The notes under the pieces were generated by a model that searched no databases, was not told the DNA's origin, and saw nothing but the letters and a program-made list of their open reading frames with translations. Below are positions 1-9,348 of a stretch of 58,625 nucleotides of DNA, in pieces; within the stretch, counting starts at the first letter, position 1, and every line of letters starts with the position of its first letter. Made by a program: the position numbers and the translations under genes. Location of the stretch: assembly GCA_016928075.1 (NCBI GenBank), contig JAFGLJ010000017.1, forward strand, positions 1-58,625, in the 5' to 3' direction. The DNA comes from Bacteroidales bacterium (GTDB taxonomy: Bacteria > Bacteroidota > Bacteroidia > Bacteroidales > VadinHA17).

Positions 1-1
1 A

Positions 2-545
2 TATTCAGTGACCGATGATTGCGGTAACTCGATAAATGTTACACAGACTATTACGGTTAATGATGTAACCTTACCAACAGCCACTAACCCTGCACCAATT
101 AATGTAGAGTGTTTATCTGATGTACCTGCACCGGATATTGCAGTAGTGACTGATGAAGCAGACAATTGTACTGCAACACCAGCAGTAGCTTTCATAAGTG
201 ATGTTAGTGACGGCAATACATGTCCTGAGGTAATAACAAGGACATATTCAGTTACGGATGATTGTGGAAATTCAATAAATGTCACACAATCCATCACAAT
301 TAATGATATTACGCCACCCACAGCCAGTAATCCTCCACCAATTAACGTGGAGTGTTCAGGCGATGTGCCTGCACCGGATATCACAGTTGTTACAGATGAA
401 GCGGACAACTGCACAGCAGCACCGGCTGTAGCCTTTGTAAGTGATTTAAGTGATGGCAATACCTGTCCTGAGATAATAACCAGAACATACTCAATAACAG
501 ATAATTGCGGAAATTCAGTTAATGTTACGCAAACCATCACAATTG
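2..545 (+). repeat. Tandem 243-bp (81-residue) in-frame repeats in the adhesin
   Basis: The segment GATGT.CCTGCACCGGATAT occurs at 119 and again at 362, exactly 243 bases apart, within two long similar units. A third unit begins near 488 (TDNCGNSVNVTQ) and then leaves the repeat. Units have diverged mainly at third codon positions, so they are old duplications kept by selection. The array probably extends upstream of the window. Confidence 0.85.
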
Positions 546-3049
546 ATGATATAACTGATCCTGTAATAACAGGTTGCCCGGCTGATATAACAGTACCTGC
601 AGATGGGGTAACGTGCGACGCAGTAGTAAGCTGGACAGAACCCACTGCTACGGATAATTGCAGCCTGGCAAGTTTCACCGGCAGTCATGTTCCGGGAGCT
701 ACCTTCAGCATGGGTATAACAATAGTAACCTATACAGCAACAGATGACTGCGGTAATACTGCAATATGTACATTCAATATTACGGTCATAGATGAGGAAG
801 CCCCGGTGATAACAACATGTGCAACTGACAGAATTATTCCTCCCGACATTAACTGTGAAGCAATAATGCCTGATCTTACAGGTGAAGTTACCGCAACAGA
901 TAACTGCAGTCCTGGCATTGTAATTACACAGGTACCGGCTGCCGGAACAGTGATACCTGCAGGCACAACTACCGTTACGTTGACTGCCACTGACGGAAGC
1001 GGTAATTCAACAGATTGCTTTGCCGATGTGATTGTTATTGATGATTCTGATCCCGTACTTGTGACTAAAGATACTACAGTTTATATTGGTCCGGGTAATA
1101 CAGTCACCATTGACAGTTCTTATGTCTGGGATGCTATTAATTCATATGATAATTGTGGTATAACCAGCGTCATAATAGATGTCAGTACTTTCGACTGCAG
1201 CATGCTGGGGCCCAATACTGTAAATGTAACTGCATATGATGCAACAGGAAACAGTGCCGCTGGAACAGCTACGGTAACGGTGAGCGACACAAACACTGTT
1301 GTTGCTGATGCCGGGCCTGACTACGATATTTGCATAACTGATGTATCATACAGCCTGACTGCTGCATCAGTGGTTAATGGCACAGTGCTGTGGGGCAGTA
1401 CCGGCGATGGAGTATTTGATGATCCGACACTTGTTAACCCGACTTACACACTTGGTCCATCAGACACAGACAGTGTAAAACTGTATATGGATGTAACGCC
1501 CGTGGTAGGATGTACAGCAGTAAGTGATACAATGAAACTGACTATAAGTGAAGCAGCAGTGGCTGATGCCGGAGCAGATGATGCCGTGTGTGCTTCAGAA
1601 ACTGCATACACCATTACAGATGCATCATCAAGCGGGGGAACTGTTTTATGGACGAGCAGCGGAGACGGCAGCTTCGACGATGCCACAGCAGATAATCCCG
1701 TGTATACCTTCGGGACCGGTGATATAAGTGCAGGATCAGTAACACTGACCATGACAGTAACAGGCAGTGGATCATGCGGGGAAGACACGGACGAAAAAAT
1801 TATAACTATTAATGAATTGCCGGCGATAATTGTTGATGAACATTCTGATATAACCTGTAATGGATTAACAGATGGAGTGCTGAGGATAAGTGGCAGTGGC
1901 GGAACAGCACCATACCTATACAGTATTAATGGTGCTCCTTACCAGGCATCAGGAGAATACTCAGGACTGTCAGCAGGTGATTATGATCTTTCAGTGATTG
2001 ATGACAACGGTTGCCGGAGAGACACCACTATAACAATAATTGAACCGGATGTATTAGACTACACACTTGATAATGTAACCGATAATAGCTGCTATGGCTC
2101 GGATGATGCCTCGATAAGTATTACTGTTACCGGTGGCACCCAGCCCTATGTTATCAGCTGGACTGGTCCCGATGGGTTCTCCTCGACAGACGAGGACCTG
2201 GTTAACCTTTCAGCAGGTCTCTATTCACTGAACCTGACAGATGCCAATAATTGCAATGTGTTTACCCTTGATATTCTGATAACCGAACCGCCACAGATAT
2301 TGATTACAACGGTTGCCATATCAGATTATAACGGGTATGGAGTGAGCTGCTACGGTGATACTGACGGCTATATTGAAGTTGATGTAAGCGGAGGCACCGG
2401 TACATTGACTGCAAGCTGGGAAGGACCGGGCGGATTTACATCTTCAGATGAGGATATCTATGATCTGGTAGCAGGTGATTATATACTGACCGTTACAGAC
2501 GGAACAGGGTGCTCTGAGACCTATGAAGTAAGCCTGACTGAACCGGATGAACTTAATATAGATTTTTATGTTACCGATGCTTCCTGCCCGGATGTGGCCG
2601 ATGGTTCAATTGACCTGACTATCACGGGAGGAGTGACTCCCTATATAATCCTCTGGGGCGACGAGGCAACTACAGAAGACCGTTCATCAATATCTGCCGG
2701 CAATCACACTGTCCAGGTAACAGATGCCAATGGTTGTACAGAACAGGCATTTATTACGGTGAATGTCATCGGTATAAACTGCCTTGAGGTTCCGGAGGTG
2801 ATTACTCCCGGTGTGGCTGATGGAAAGAATGATGTTTTGAAAATAAGGAATATAAGCCTGTATCCCAATGCTGAAATCAAGATATTCAACAGGTGGGGTA
2901 AGTTGATCTTCAGTGCTAAAAACCTTGAGGATAACCAGTGGGATGGTACCTATCAGGGTAGAGCTCTGCCGGTCGATTCATACCACTATATTCTTGATCT
3001 TGGCGATGGGTCTACACCAAGAACAGGGACAATAACAATAATTAGGTAA
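2..3049 (+). CDS. Giant HYR/SprB-repeat cell-surface adhesin, 3' part only, type IX secretion substrate
   Basis: The reading frame is open from base 2, so the 5' end lies outside the window. In order, the visible 1015 residues hold two full 81-residue cysteine-containing repeats and part of a third (about 1-185), two HYR-like beta-sandwich modules (about 187-350, each with a TDNCS/GN-type core), an intermediate region, four SprB-type repeats (about 612-920, each with SAGxY/H and ending near NGC/NNC/TGC) and a C-terminal module (about 925-1013) with KIFNRWGKLIF, WDGTYQGR and a TGTITIIR end. That last module is the gliding-motility-associated (type B) sorting domain recognised by the type IX secretion system, so the protein is expected on the cell surface. 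A PorP/SprF gene follows 24 bases later, the usual pairing for type B substrates. Role in adhesion or gliding is inferred from family. Confidence 0.9.
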   Translation, partial: YSVTDDCGNSINVTQTITVNDVTLPTATNPAPINVECLSDVPAPDIAVVTDEADNCTATPAVAFISDVSDGNTCPEVITRTYSVTDDCGNSINVTQSITINDITPPTASNPPPINVECSGDVPAPDITVVTDEADNCTAAPAVAFVSDLSDGNTCPEIITRTYSITDNCGNSVNVTQTITIDDITDPVITGCPADITVPADGVTCDAVVSWTEPTATDNCSLASFTGSHVPGATFSMGITIVTYTATDDCGNTAICTFNITVIDEEAPVITTCATDRIIPPDINCEAIMPDLTGEVTATDNCSPGIVITQVPAAGTVIPAGTTTVTLTATDGSGNSTDCFADVIVIDDSDPVLVTKDTTVYIGPGNTVTIDSSYVWDAINSYDNCGITSVIIDVSTFDCSMLGPNTVNVTAYDATGNSAAGTATVTVSDTNTVVADAGPDYDICITDVSYSLTAASVVNGTVLWGSTGDGVFDDPTLVNPTYTLGPSDTDSVKLYMDVTPVVGCTAVSDTMKLTISEAAVADAGADDAVCASETAYTITDASSSGGTVLWTSSGDGSFDDATADNPVYTFGTGDISAGSVTLTMTVTGSGSCGEDTDEKIITINELPAIIVDEHSDITCNGLTDGVLRISGSGGTAPYLYSINGAPYQASGEYSGLSAGDYDLSVIDDNGCRRDTTITIIEPDVLDYTLDNVTDNSCYGSDDASISITVTGGTQPYVISWTGPDGFSSTDEDLVNLSAGLYSLNLTDANNCNVFTLDILITEPPQILITTVAISDYNGYGVSCYGDTDGYIEVDVSGGTGTLTASWEGPGGFTSSDEDIYDLVAGDYILTVTDGTGCSETYEVSLTEPDELNIDFYVTDASCPDVADGSIDLTITGGVTPYIILWGDEATTEDRSSISAGNHTVQVTDANGCTEQAFITVNVIGINCLEVPEVITPGVADGKNDVLKIRNISLYPNAEIKIFNRWGKLIFSAKNLEDNQWDGTYQGRALPVDSYHYILDLGDGSTPRTGTITIIR

Positions 3050-3073
3050 AATTGACTAATTCTTAGCGTCAAT

Positions 3074-4069
3074 ATGAGAAATACTAAAAAAATACTGTTT
3101 ATTATATGTGGCATCCTGCTGGGTATCTCTTTACAGGCTCAGCAGGTACCAATGTATAGCCAGTATGTAATGAATGGATTTTTAATCAATCCTTCTTATG
3201 CAGGTAATGACGGGTATACCACCCTCAATCTCACAGCCAGGGAACAGTGGATAGGAATCCCTTCTTCTCCAAGTACTTATGCTGTAAGTTTCCAGACCAG
3301 ACTGCTCAGGAACAGTTATATCCAGAGGTCAACAACAGTCCGCAAAGATAATGTCCTTCCAACCAGGGAAAGCAGGGTTGGACTGGGAGGATATATTTTC
3401 AATGACCGGAATGGTATTATACGAAGGACAGGTTTTGAGCTGGCCTATGCGTATCACATCGACATTGACAGGTACGCATCACAGCTTTCTTTCGGCCTGG
3501 CTTCTACGGTCTACCAGTTTGCAATAGACCTTGATGGTGCAGTCGTTGCCGATATTGACGATGAATTTCTTAATAATTATGACAGGGTAGTGTTTATCCC
3601 GGATTTTAATTTCGGAGTGAGCTATACAACCCGGAAATTTTATCTCGGATTTTCTGCCACCCAATTGTTCAGGGGAGCCCTTACACTTGGCAATACCGCT
3701 AAGAATCCCCGTACAGAGCTGGGCCACTTCTTTATAACCGGTGGAGTGAAAATTCCGCTTGCAGGGAACGACTGGGTTCTTGAACCATCTGCATTCATAA
3801 AAACATCGGATATGCTACTTACATCTTCCCAGGTTGATATCACAACAAGGATATATTACCGCGAAAATTACTGGGCTGGCATATCATACCGTACACAGGA
3901 TGCTGTAATAATGCTGCTCGGGTTTACGTATGACAGGTTCTATTTTGCTTATGCCTTTGACTTTGCATTAACCGATATAAGAAAGCACAGTTTCGGGTCA
4001 CACGAGCTGTCATTTGCAGTTAAATTCGGAGATAATGCTAGAAGATACCGCTGGCTGAACCAGTATTAG
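3074..4069 (+). CDS. PorP/SprF family type IX secretion membrane protein
   Basis: 331 residues, with a signal peptide ending ISLQAQ and the family's opening QQVPMYSQYVMNGFLINPSYAG, followed by an outer-membrane beta-barrel pattern of alternating hydrophobic strands to the end (HELSFAVKFG). PorP/SprF proteins work in surface delivery of specific type B type IX substrates. It starts 24 bases after the adhesin stop and is probably co-transcribed with it, so the adhesin is its likely client. The length fits the family. Confidence 0.93.
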   Translation: MRNTKKILFIICGILLGISLQAQQVPMYSQYVMNGFLINPSYAGNDGYTTLNLTAREQWIGIPSSPSTYAVSFQTRLLRNSYIQRSTTVRKDNVLPTRESRVGLGGYIFNDRNGIIRRTGFELAYAYHIDIDRYASQLSFGLASTVYQFAIDLDGAVVADIDDEFLNNYDRVVFIPDFNFGVSYTTRKFYLGFSATQLFRGALTLGNTAKNPRTELGHFFITGGVKIPLAGNDWVLEPSAFIKTSDMLLTSSQVDITTRIYYRENYWAGISYRTQDAVIMLLGFTYDRFYFAYAFDFALTDIRKHSFGSHELSFAVKFGDNARRYRWLNQY

Positions 4070-4095
4070 TGATTTAGTCACGCTGCATATTAATT

Positions 4096-5136
4096 ATGCT
4101 GAACGAGCATAAAATATTGCTCCCGCTGTTGCTCGCAGGAATAATTATCCTCCCTGCCGGTATATTGAAAACAGGCCCTCAGGCCGGTAAGAAAAATGAC
4201 CTTGACATAATGTTCTATAATGCTGAGAATTTCTTTGACACAATAGATAGTGACCTTGATGATGATGAATTCCTGCCCCTGTCACCGCGAAGATGGGATT
4301 CTTATAAATATTACAGGAAGCTGAGAAATGTTTATAAAGTAATATTATTGTGTGGCAGGGATATGTCTTCTCCAGATATTATAGGGATGTGTGAAGTTGA
4401 GAATGAGAAGGTGCTGAAAGACCTTTGTGAAAGGACATATCTCTACCGGGGTAAATATGACTATATAATATCTTCAGGAAAGGATGAAAGGGGGATTAAT
4501 ACTGCATTGCTTTTCAAAAAGGATATGTTGCAGTTAATTTCCTCTGCTTCATGGTGCCCGGTGAACGATGATGGAGCTTATATAGCTACCCGTGCAGCGC
4601 TTTACAGCAGGCTGAAATCGGGGAACGATACCCTTGATATCATTGTGTGTCACTGGCCTTCAAGAAGGGGAGGGGCCATAGAATCAGAAAACATGCGTAA
4701 AAGAGTGGCATCCTTTATCAGAGAGAAAGTAGATAGTCTCGGTAAAGAAAGGAAAATAATAATTATGGGCGATCTGAATGATGAACCCGGTTCTGATTCG
4801 GTTTATAAAATTTTACAGGCTGTCAGGGAAGGAGAGGACAGGAGTAATGATGCCCTGGTGAACACAGTATTTGGCTATGAGAACGGTGAGGGAAGTTATA
4901 AATACCAGGGAACATGGTACCTGTTCGACCAGGTGATATTATCCTCATCACTTTACAGGGAGGAAGGCGGTTTTTGTTATGAAAAACAAAGCTTCAGGAT
5001 TGTTAACGAGGATGCTTTATTGACAGGGGATACCTCGTACAAGGGTCTTCGACCCTACGGCACATGGTGGGGTTACGAATATACGGGTGGTTTTAGTGAT
5101 CATCTTCCCGTTACGATAAGACTGGTGAGAAGGTAA
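4096..5136 (+). CDS. Endonuclease/exonuclease/phosphatase (EEP) family protein, probably exported or membrane-anchored
   Basis: 346 residues. A hydrophobic N-terminus (LLPLLLAGIIILPAGIL) is followed by the EEP fold: FYNAENFFDT (Asn of the metal site), GMCEVENEKVL (metal-binding Glu), HWPSRRGG, IMGDLNDEPGSDS (catalytic Asp and Asn) and a C-terminal GFSDHLPV (Asp-His pair). All key catalytic residues are therefore present. It lies 26 bases after the PorP/SprF gene on the same strand, so may share its transcript. Members cleave phosphodiesters in nucleic acids or smaller molecules; the substrate here cannot be told. The gene converges on cca with two bases between the stops. Confidence 0.85.
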   Translation: MLNEHKILLPLLLAGIIILPAGILKTGPQAGKKNDLDIMFYNAENFFDTIDSDLDDDEFLPLSPRRWDSYKYYRKLRNVYKVILLCGRDMSSPDIIGMCEVENEKVLKDLCERTYLYRGKYDYIISSGKDERGINTALLFKKDMLQLISSASWCPVNDDGAYIATRAALYSRLKSGNDTLDIIVCHWPSRRGGAIESENMRKRVASFIREKVDSLGKERKIIIMGDLNDEPGSDSVYKILQAVREGEDRSNDALVNTVFGYENGEGSYKYQGTWYLFDQVILSSSLYREEGGFCYEKQSFRIVNEDALLTGDTSYKGLRPYGTWWGYEYTGGFSDHLPVTIRLVRR

Positions 5137-5138
5137 AA

Positions 5139-6593
5139 CTATTTATCCACAGGCTTAAGGCCTATCTCTGCAGCTTTCTTAATGAGGTAGTCCATGGCAG
5201 CTTCATGATCATTTGGTATAATTCCGTCAAGTATGGCTTCCTTTATGCTTTCTTTCAAATATCCAACCTGCCGGCCCGGTTTAAGATCGAACATCTGAAT
5301 TATTTTATTACCGTCAATTGGGGGCTGGAAATTCCTTACATGATCCTTTTCCTCAATTTCAGTCAGTTTCTGTCTTACTATACTGAAATTACGTAAATGC
5401 TGTTTTACCTTTTTCTCATTCTTCGAGGTAATATCAGCCTCGCATAGCATCATAAGATCATCAATATCATCTCCTGCATCGAACAATAACCTTCGTACCG
5501 CGGAGTCGGTTACAGATTCCTGCGAAAGGATAATTGGTCGCAGATGCAGTGCAACAAGCTTCTGAACATACCTCATCCTGTCATCCATAGGAAGCTTAAG
5601 TCGCTTAAATATACCGGGTACCATCCTGGAGCCGACATATTCATGTCCATGGAATGTCCATCCTGTCCCTTCTATGTATTTTTTGGTTTTGGGTTTGGCA
5701 ATATCATGCAGAAGGGCTGCCCAGCGCAGCCATAAGGAATCAGATTTAATACTGATATTGTCAACAACCTGCAAGGTATGTTCAAAATTATCCTTGTGAC
5801 CATGTTTTTCAATCATTTCTACTCCCTTCAAGTTATAAACCTCCGGCAGGATTATTTTTAAAAGGCTGCTCTCATAAAGCAATCTGAAACCTTCGGAAGG
5901 CTTGTTGCTCAGTAATATTTTATTCAGTTCAATTGTGATTCTTTCATACGAGACGATGGAGATGCGTTCAGCATTATTTTTTATTGATTTGAAAGTTGCA
6001 GGGTGAATATCAAATTCGAGCTGGCATGCAAACCTTATTGCCCTTAACATTCTCAGCGGATCATCTGAAAAAGTCTTACCAGGTTCCAGTGGTGTGCGTA
6101 TTATCCTTTTATCGAGGTCCTTTATACCGTTAAATGGATCAATCAGCTTTCCGTAGCTATTCCTGTTAAGGCTTATTGCAAGTGCATTTATGGTAAAATC
6201 ACGTCTGTTCTGGTCGTCTTCGAGAGTGCCATTCTCAACAACAGGTTTGCGTGAATTACTGCTGTATGATTCTTTCCTGGCTCCAACAAACTCAATGATA
6301 TGACCTTTGGTCCTGAACATTGCCGTGCCGAAATTCTTATATACTGTAATCTTTATTCCGGGAGAGATCCTTCTTGCAACTTTTATTGCCAGTTCAATAC
6401 CGCTTCCATCCACAACAATGTCAATATCCCTTTTCTCATAATCGCGACCCAGCAAGCAATCCCTGACATAACCACCAATAACATATGCTTCAACACCTGA
6501 TTCATACGCAGAATCGGCGATTATGCTGAATATCCTGTCAGATATAAATCTGTTAATATCTAAATATGACGATTTGTTCATAATATATGACAA
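5139..6593 (-). CDS. cca: CCA tRNA nucleotidyltransferase with HD domain
   Basis: 484 residues. The class II nucleotidyltransferase head has GGYVRDCLLGR followed by the catalytic carboxylates in RDIDIVVDG (about 41-65), then the RRDFTINALA segment and the RNA-binding region with DPLRMLRAIRFACQL. A C-terminal HD domain is present (ALLHDIAKPKTKK, then HGHEYVGS). This bacterial architecture adds or repairs the 3' CCA of tRNAs; the tRNA gene in this window indeed lacks an encoded CCA. A poly(A) polymerase role cannot be excluded by motifs alone. The start at MSYIMNK has an alternative ATG four codons later. It is divergent from the thioredoxin gene across about 97 bases. Confidence 0.92.
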   Translation of the reverse strand: MSYIMNKSSYLDINRFISDRIFSIIADSAYESGVEAYVIGGYVRDCLLGRDYEKRDIDIVVDGSGIELAIKVARRISPGIKITVYKNFGTAMFRTKGHIIEFVGARKESYSSNSRKPVVENGTLEDDQNRRDFTINALAISLNRNSYGKLIDPFNGIKDLDKRIIRTPLEPGKTFSDDPLRMLRAIRFACQLEFDIHPATFKSIKNNAERISIVSYERITIELNKILLSNKPSEGFRLLYESSLLKIILPEVYNLKGVEMIEKHGHKDNFEHTLQVVDNISIKSDSLWLRWAALLHDIAKPKTKKYIEGTGWTFHGHEYVGSRMVPGIFKRLKLPMDDRMRYVQKLVALHLRPIILSQESVTDSAVRRLLFDAGDDIDDLMMLCEADITSKNEKKVKQHLRNFSIVRQKLTEIEEKDHVRNFQPPIDGNKIIQMFDLKPGRQVGYLKESIKEAILDGIIPNDHEAAMDYLIKKAAEIGLKPVDK

Positions 6594-6690
6594 AATTACA
6601 ATTTAATGCTTAAAAAACATTTATTAAATTAGCATTTGAACAACGGTACAGTCTTTGACGTTATATTACAAACTTTTTAAGCATAACATT

Positions 6691-7056
6691 ATGGTAGAAC
6701 ATCTGACTAAAGAGACTTTTTTGACAAAGGTATTCAATTACGAGCAAAACAAGGAATGGAAATTTGAAGGCAGCAAACCTTGTATGATAGATTTTTACGC
6801 CGACTGGTGTCAGCCCTGTAAGATGGTTGCACCCATCCTCGAGCAGTTAGCAAAAGAGTACAATGGTTCATTAGACATATATAAGATCGACACTGAATCT
6901 GAGCAGGAGCTTGCCGCAATTTTTGGTATCAGGAGTATACCTTCACTTTTATTTGTTCCAAAGGATGGTCAGCCTCAGATGGCTATGGGAGCATTACCAA
7001 AAGATACGTTTGAGAGAGCAATAAAAGAAGTATTAGGTATTGAAAAACCAGCATAA
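6691..7056 (+). CDS. trxA: Thioredoxin
   Basis: 121 residues from the chosen ATG (MVEHLTKETF); the frame extends 12 codons further upstream but those residues lie outside the fold. The active site is DWCQPCKMVAP (WCxPC) at about 45-50, and the cis-proline loop is RSIPSLLF. Length and motif fit a cytosolic thioredoxin that reduces protein disulfides; there is no signal peptide. A bidirectional hairpin terminator separates it from the convergent xseB. Confidence 0.9.
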   Translation: MVEHLTKETFLTKVFNYEQNKEWKFEGSKPCMIDFYADWCQPCKMVAPILEQLAKEYNGSLDIYKIDTESEQELAAIFGIRSIPSLLFVPKDGQPQMAMGALPKDTFERAIKEVLGIEKPA

Positions 7057-7198
7057 ATATTAAAAAAAAGTTAAATATTCGATTTTTTTGGCCTTTTATT
7101 GCAACATTTTATACTTTTAAATCGTTAAAAGAACAGAAGGTAACACCAAACAACAACAGTAGTTTGTTTTCTGGGATTTAGGTTTAGGGACATTAGGG

Positions 7199-7225
7199 AA
7201 AATCAGGGCTTCAAGTCCTGATTTT
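7199..7225 (+). terminator. Bidirectional intrinsic terminator between trxA and xseB
   Basis: AAAATCAGG (7199-7207) pairs with CCTGATTTT (7217-7225) around a 9-base loop, followed by a T-run on the plus strand and an A-tract before it that serves the minus strand. It lies directly at the xseB stop codon and about 140 bases after trxA. Confidence 0.75.
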
Positions 7226-7226
7226 T

Positions 7227-7424
7227 TTATTCCATTTCGTCTATGATTTTATCAATTTCTTCTTCTGTAGACCTGAGTTTTGACTGGCACAGTCTTAATA
7301 ATTCCGAAGCCCGTTTTACTTTCCCTGAGAGTTCATCAACATCAAGCTCTCCTGACTCAATCTGTTCAAGAATTTTTTCGAGCTCTTCTACAGCCTGATT
7401 AAATGAAGGTTTCTTATCGCTCAT
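7227..7424 (-). CDS. xseB: Exodeoxyribonuclease VII small subunit
   Basis: 65 residues with the family core FNQAVEELEKILEQIESGEL, followed by the VDELSGKVKRASELL helix and a C-terminal amphipathic helix. The size matches XseB, which oligomerises around XseA to form the ssDNA exonuclease VII used in repair. Its first codons overlap the end of the upstream sensor-kinase gene by 11 bases, which suggests translational coupling. It is separated from xseA by two kinase genes, an unusual arrangement. Confidence 0.93.
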   Translation of the reverse strand: MSDKKPSFNQAVEELEKILEQIESGELDVDELSGKVKRASELLRLCQSKLRSTEEEIDKIIDEME

Positions 7425-9348
7425 TTCTATTATTAATATGAATGAAAAAAGTTGTTCCTGAGTATTCTTTACTTTCCAGGCTTATGGTACTGTTATTTTT
7501 CTCAACCATAAGCTTGACTATAAGAAGGCCCAGCCCAATCTTATCAGGGTAATGCGACGATTCATCTTTAACCCTTCTTATGTCAAAGATTCTGTTTTGT
7601 AAATCTGCCGGAATACCACTACCGAAGTCGGTTACTGAGAGCAGGCAATCTGATTTTGCTTTTTCAGCTCTTATTATAATGTCTGATTTTGGTGATGAAT
7701 GGTCAATACTGTTTTCAGTGAGGATCATTATTATGGTTTTCAGTGAAAACCTGTCATACATTATATTGAGTTCGGGGTCTATATCAAATCTTAACCTGAT
7801 ATCCTTTTTCAGTGCAATTCCTAGAAGGGATGGTAACATTTCGTGTAAGAAATCATTAAGGTTGATAGCAGTGAATTCTGCCATATATTTATTGCGCTGC
7901 AGTTTTGACCAGAGAAGGATTCTTTCCAGTCCCTTCTCTATACCTGAAGCTTCCTTATGCAGCACTTCCATCATTGTTTTAAGTTTAAGGTCTTTATTAT
8001 TATCCTTCAGGTAGCTACTGATTTCAGTAAGCCTGTGTGTAAGACCATTAAACGGTCTGCTTAGCTTGAGTGATACAATTGAAAAGAAATCATTTTTATT
8101 TTCTCGTATACTGAGTATTCTTTCTTTATACTTCGTAGACCTCTCATATGCTTCCTGTAGTCCGGCCCTTCTTTGTACAAGTTTTTTGTTTGTTATTCTT
8201 ATACTTATGACACTATATATAAGATAAAGCAATACAATAAAGGTTATCCCGAGGGCAAAGTATATAATGAAAGAAATGGTTTTTTCTATTCTCATTCGTT
8301 TTAATATCAACTCATTTTGTTTTTTCGACCATTCAATCTCTTCTTCGGATGCCCTTATGCTTAACCTTACATTATAATCTGACACAAGATCCTGAACTTC
8401 CCTGTGAATCATTTCACTTTTATGTTTACGGTATGATAACCTGTAGTCGATGGCTTTCCTCTGGTTCCCTTTCTTCAGATACTGTTCTGAAAGGTTAAAA
8501 AATACGTCGACAGGTTCATTAATTTCACTGTTATACAGTAATTCAAAGTTGATACTGTCGAGATAATTTTCCGCGAGGTTGAGGTTATCATTAAGAATAT
8601 GTAATCTGACCAGTCTCAGGTTAATCATGCTTTTATAATGCTCGGAGCTGAGTATATTATTTTCAATCTTCATTGAATCAATCCACCTCATACTGCCCTG
8701 TTCCCCTGTAACGTAATATGTATCAAAGAGGAAGGCGTAAGTTTCCAGTTTTCTTCCATACCCTTTCATATTCCTGTAATATTCCAGAGCTTCCAGCAGG
8801 TACTGCACGCTTTTTTCATAATCCTCATATGAAAGGTATGTTTCACCCAGTGTGGTAAGCTCATCGCCAATCCTTTTTGAATCGAGCGCTTTCTTCCTGA
8901 GGGCAATTGATTCCTTGTAATATTCAATACTTCTCAGGGTATCTTTCTTTTTGAAATACACCAGGCCAAGGTTATGCAATATTGATGCACTGGTTTCATT
9001 GAGATTGAGGCTGTCGGATATGGAGAGTGCTTTCAGGTAGTTTTCTTCTGCACTGTTGAGCAATCCTGAGTTAGTATAAAGGTTGCCATATATGTGAAAT
9101 GTTTCGGCTATTTTTTCAGAATCATTAATTTTACGAGCTATTTCCATCCTTTTATCAGCATATACAAGGCCTGTTCTCAAAGACCTGTATTGTTCACCCA
9201 GGGCATAATCTTTCAAAATCCTGAGCTTAACTGAATCATGCATTTCCGATATTATTGACAGTATACTGTCAGTTACTCCCGCCTGCCCGTAACTGTAAAA
9301 GCTGGTGAATAGAAAAATTATGATAAATAAACCATTCCTTTTAAGCAT
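7414..9348 (-). CDS. TPR sensor-kinase-like protein lacking the phospho-acceptor histidine
   Basis: 644 residues. A signal peptide (ending SFYSYGQ) leads to an extracytoplasmic TPR region (about 30-310), one membrane helix (about 355-378), a short coiled linker and a HisKA/HATPase kinase core. In the HisKA motif, where relatives read AHDLRSPF, this protein reads SLKLSRPF. The phospho-acceptor His is therefore replaced by Leu (codon at 8068-8070). The ATPase domain keeps a diverged N-box (LTENSIDHSS), a G1 box (DFGSGIP) and G2 (GLGLLIVK), so ATP binding is plausible. The gene overlaps both neighbours and has no response regulator nearby. It may act as a trans-phosphorylating partner or a signalling scaffold for the upstream kinase; that is inference. 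Confidence 0.85.
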   Translation of the reverse strand: MLKRNGLFIIIFLFTSFYSYGQAGVTDSILSIISEMHDSVKLRILKDYALGEQYRSLRTGLVYADKRMEIARKINDSEKIAETFHIYGNLYTNSGLLNSAEENYLKALSISDSLNLNETSASILHNLGLVYFKKKDTLRSIEYYKESIALRKKALDSKRIGDELTTLGETYLSYEDYEKSVQYLLEALEYYRNMKGYGRKLETYAFLFDTYYVTGEQGSMRWIDSMKIENNILSSEHYKSMINLRLVRLHILNDNLNLAENYLDSINFELLYNSEINEPVDVFFNLSEQYLKKGNQRKAIDYRLSYRKHKSEMIHREVQDLVSDYNVRLSIRASEEEIEWSKKQNELILKRMRIEKTISFIIYFALGITFIVLLYLIYSVISIRITNKKLVQRRAGLQEAYERSTKYKERILSIRENKNDFFSIVSLKLSRPFNGLTHRLTEISSYLKDNNKDLKLKTMMEVLHKEASGIEKGLERILLWSKLQRNKYMAEFTAINLNDFLHEMLPSLLGIALKKDIRLRFDIDPELNIMYDRFSLKTIIMILTENSIDHSSPKSDIIIRAEKAKSDCLLSVTDFGSGIPADLQNRIFDIRRVKDESSHYPDKIGLGLLIVKLMVEKNNSTISLESKEYSGTTFFIHINNRNER

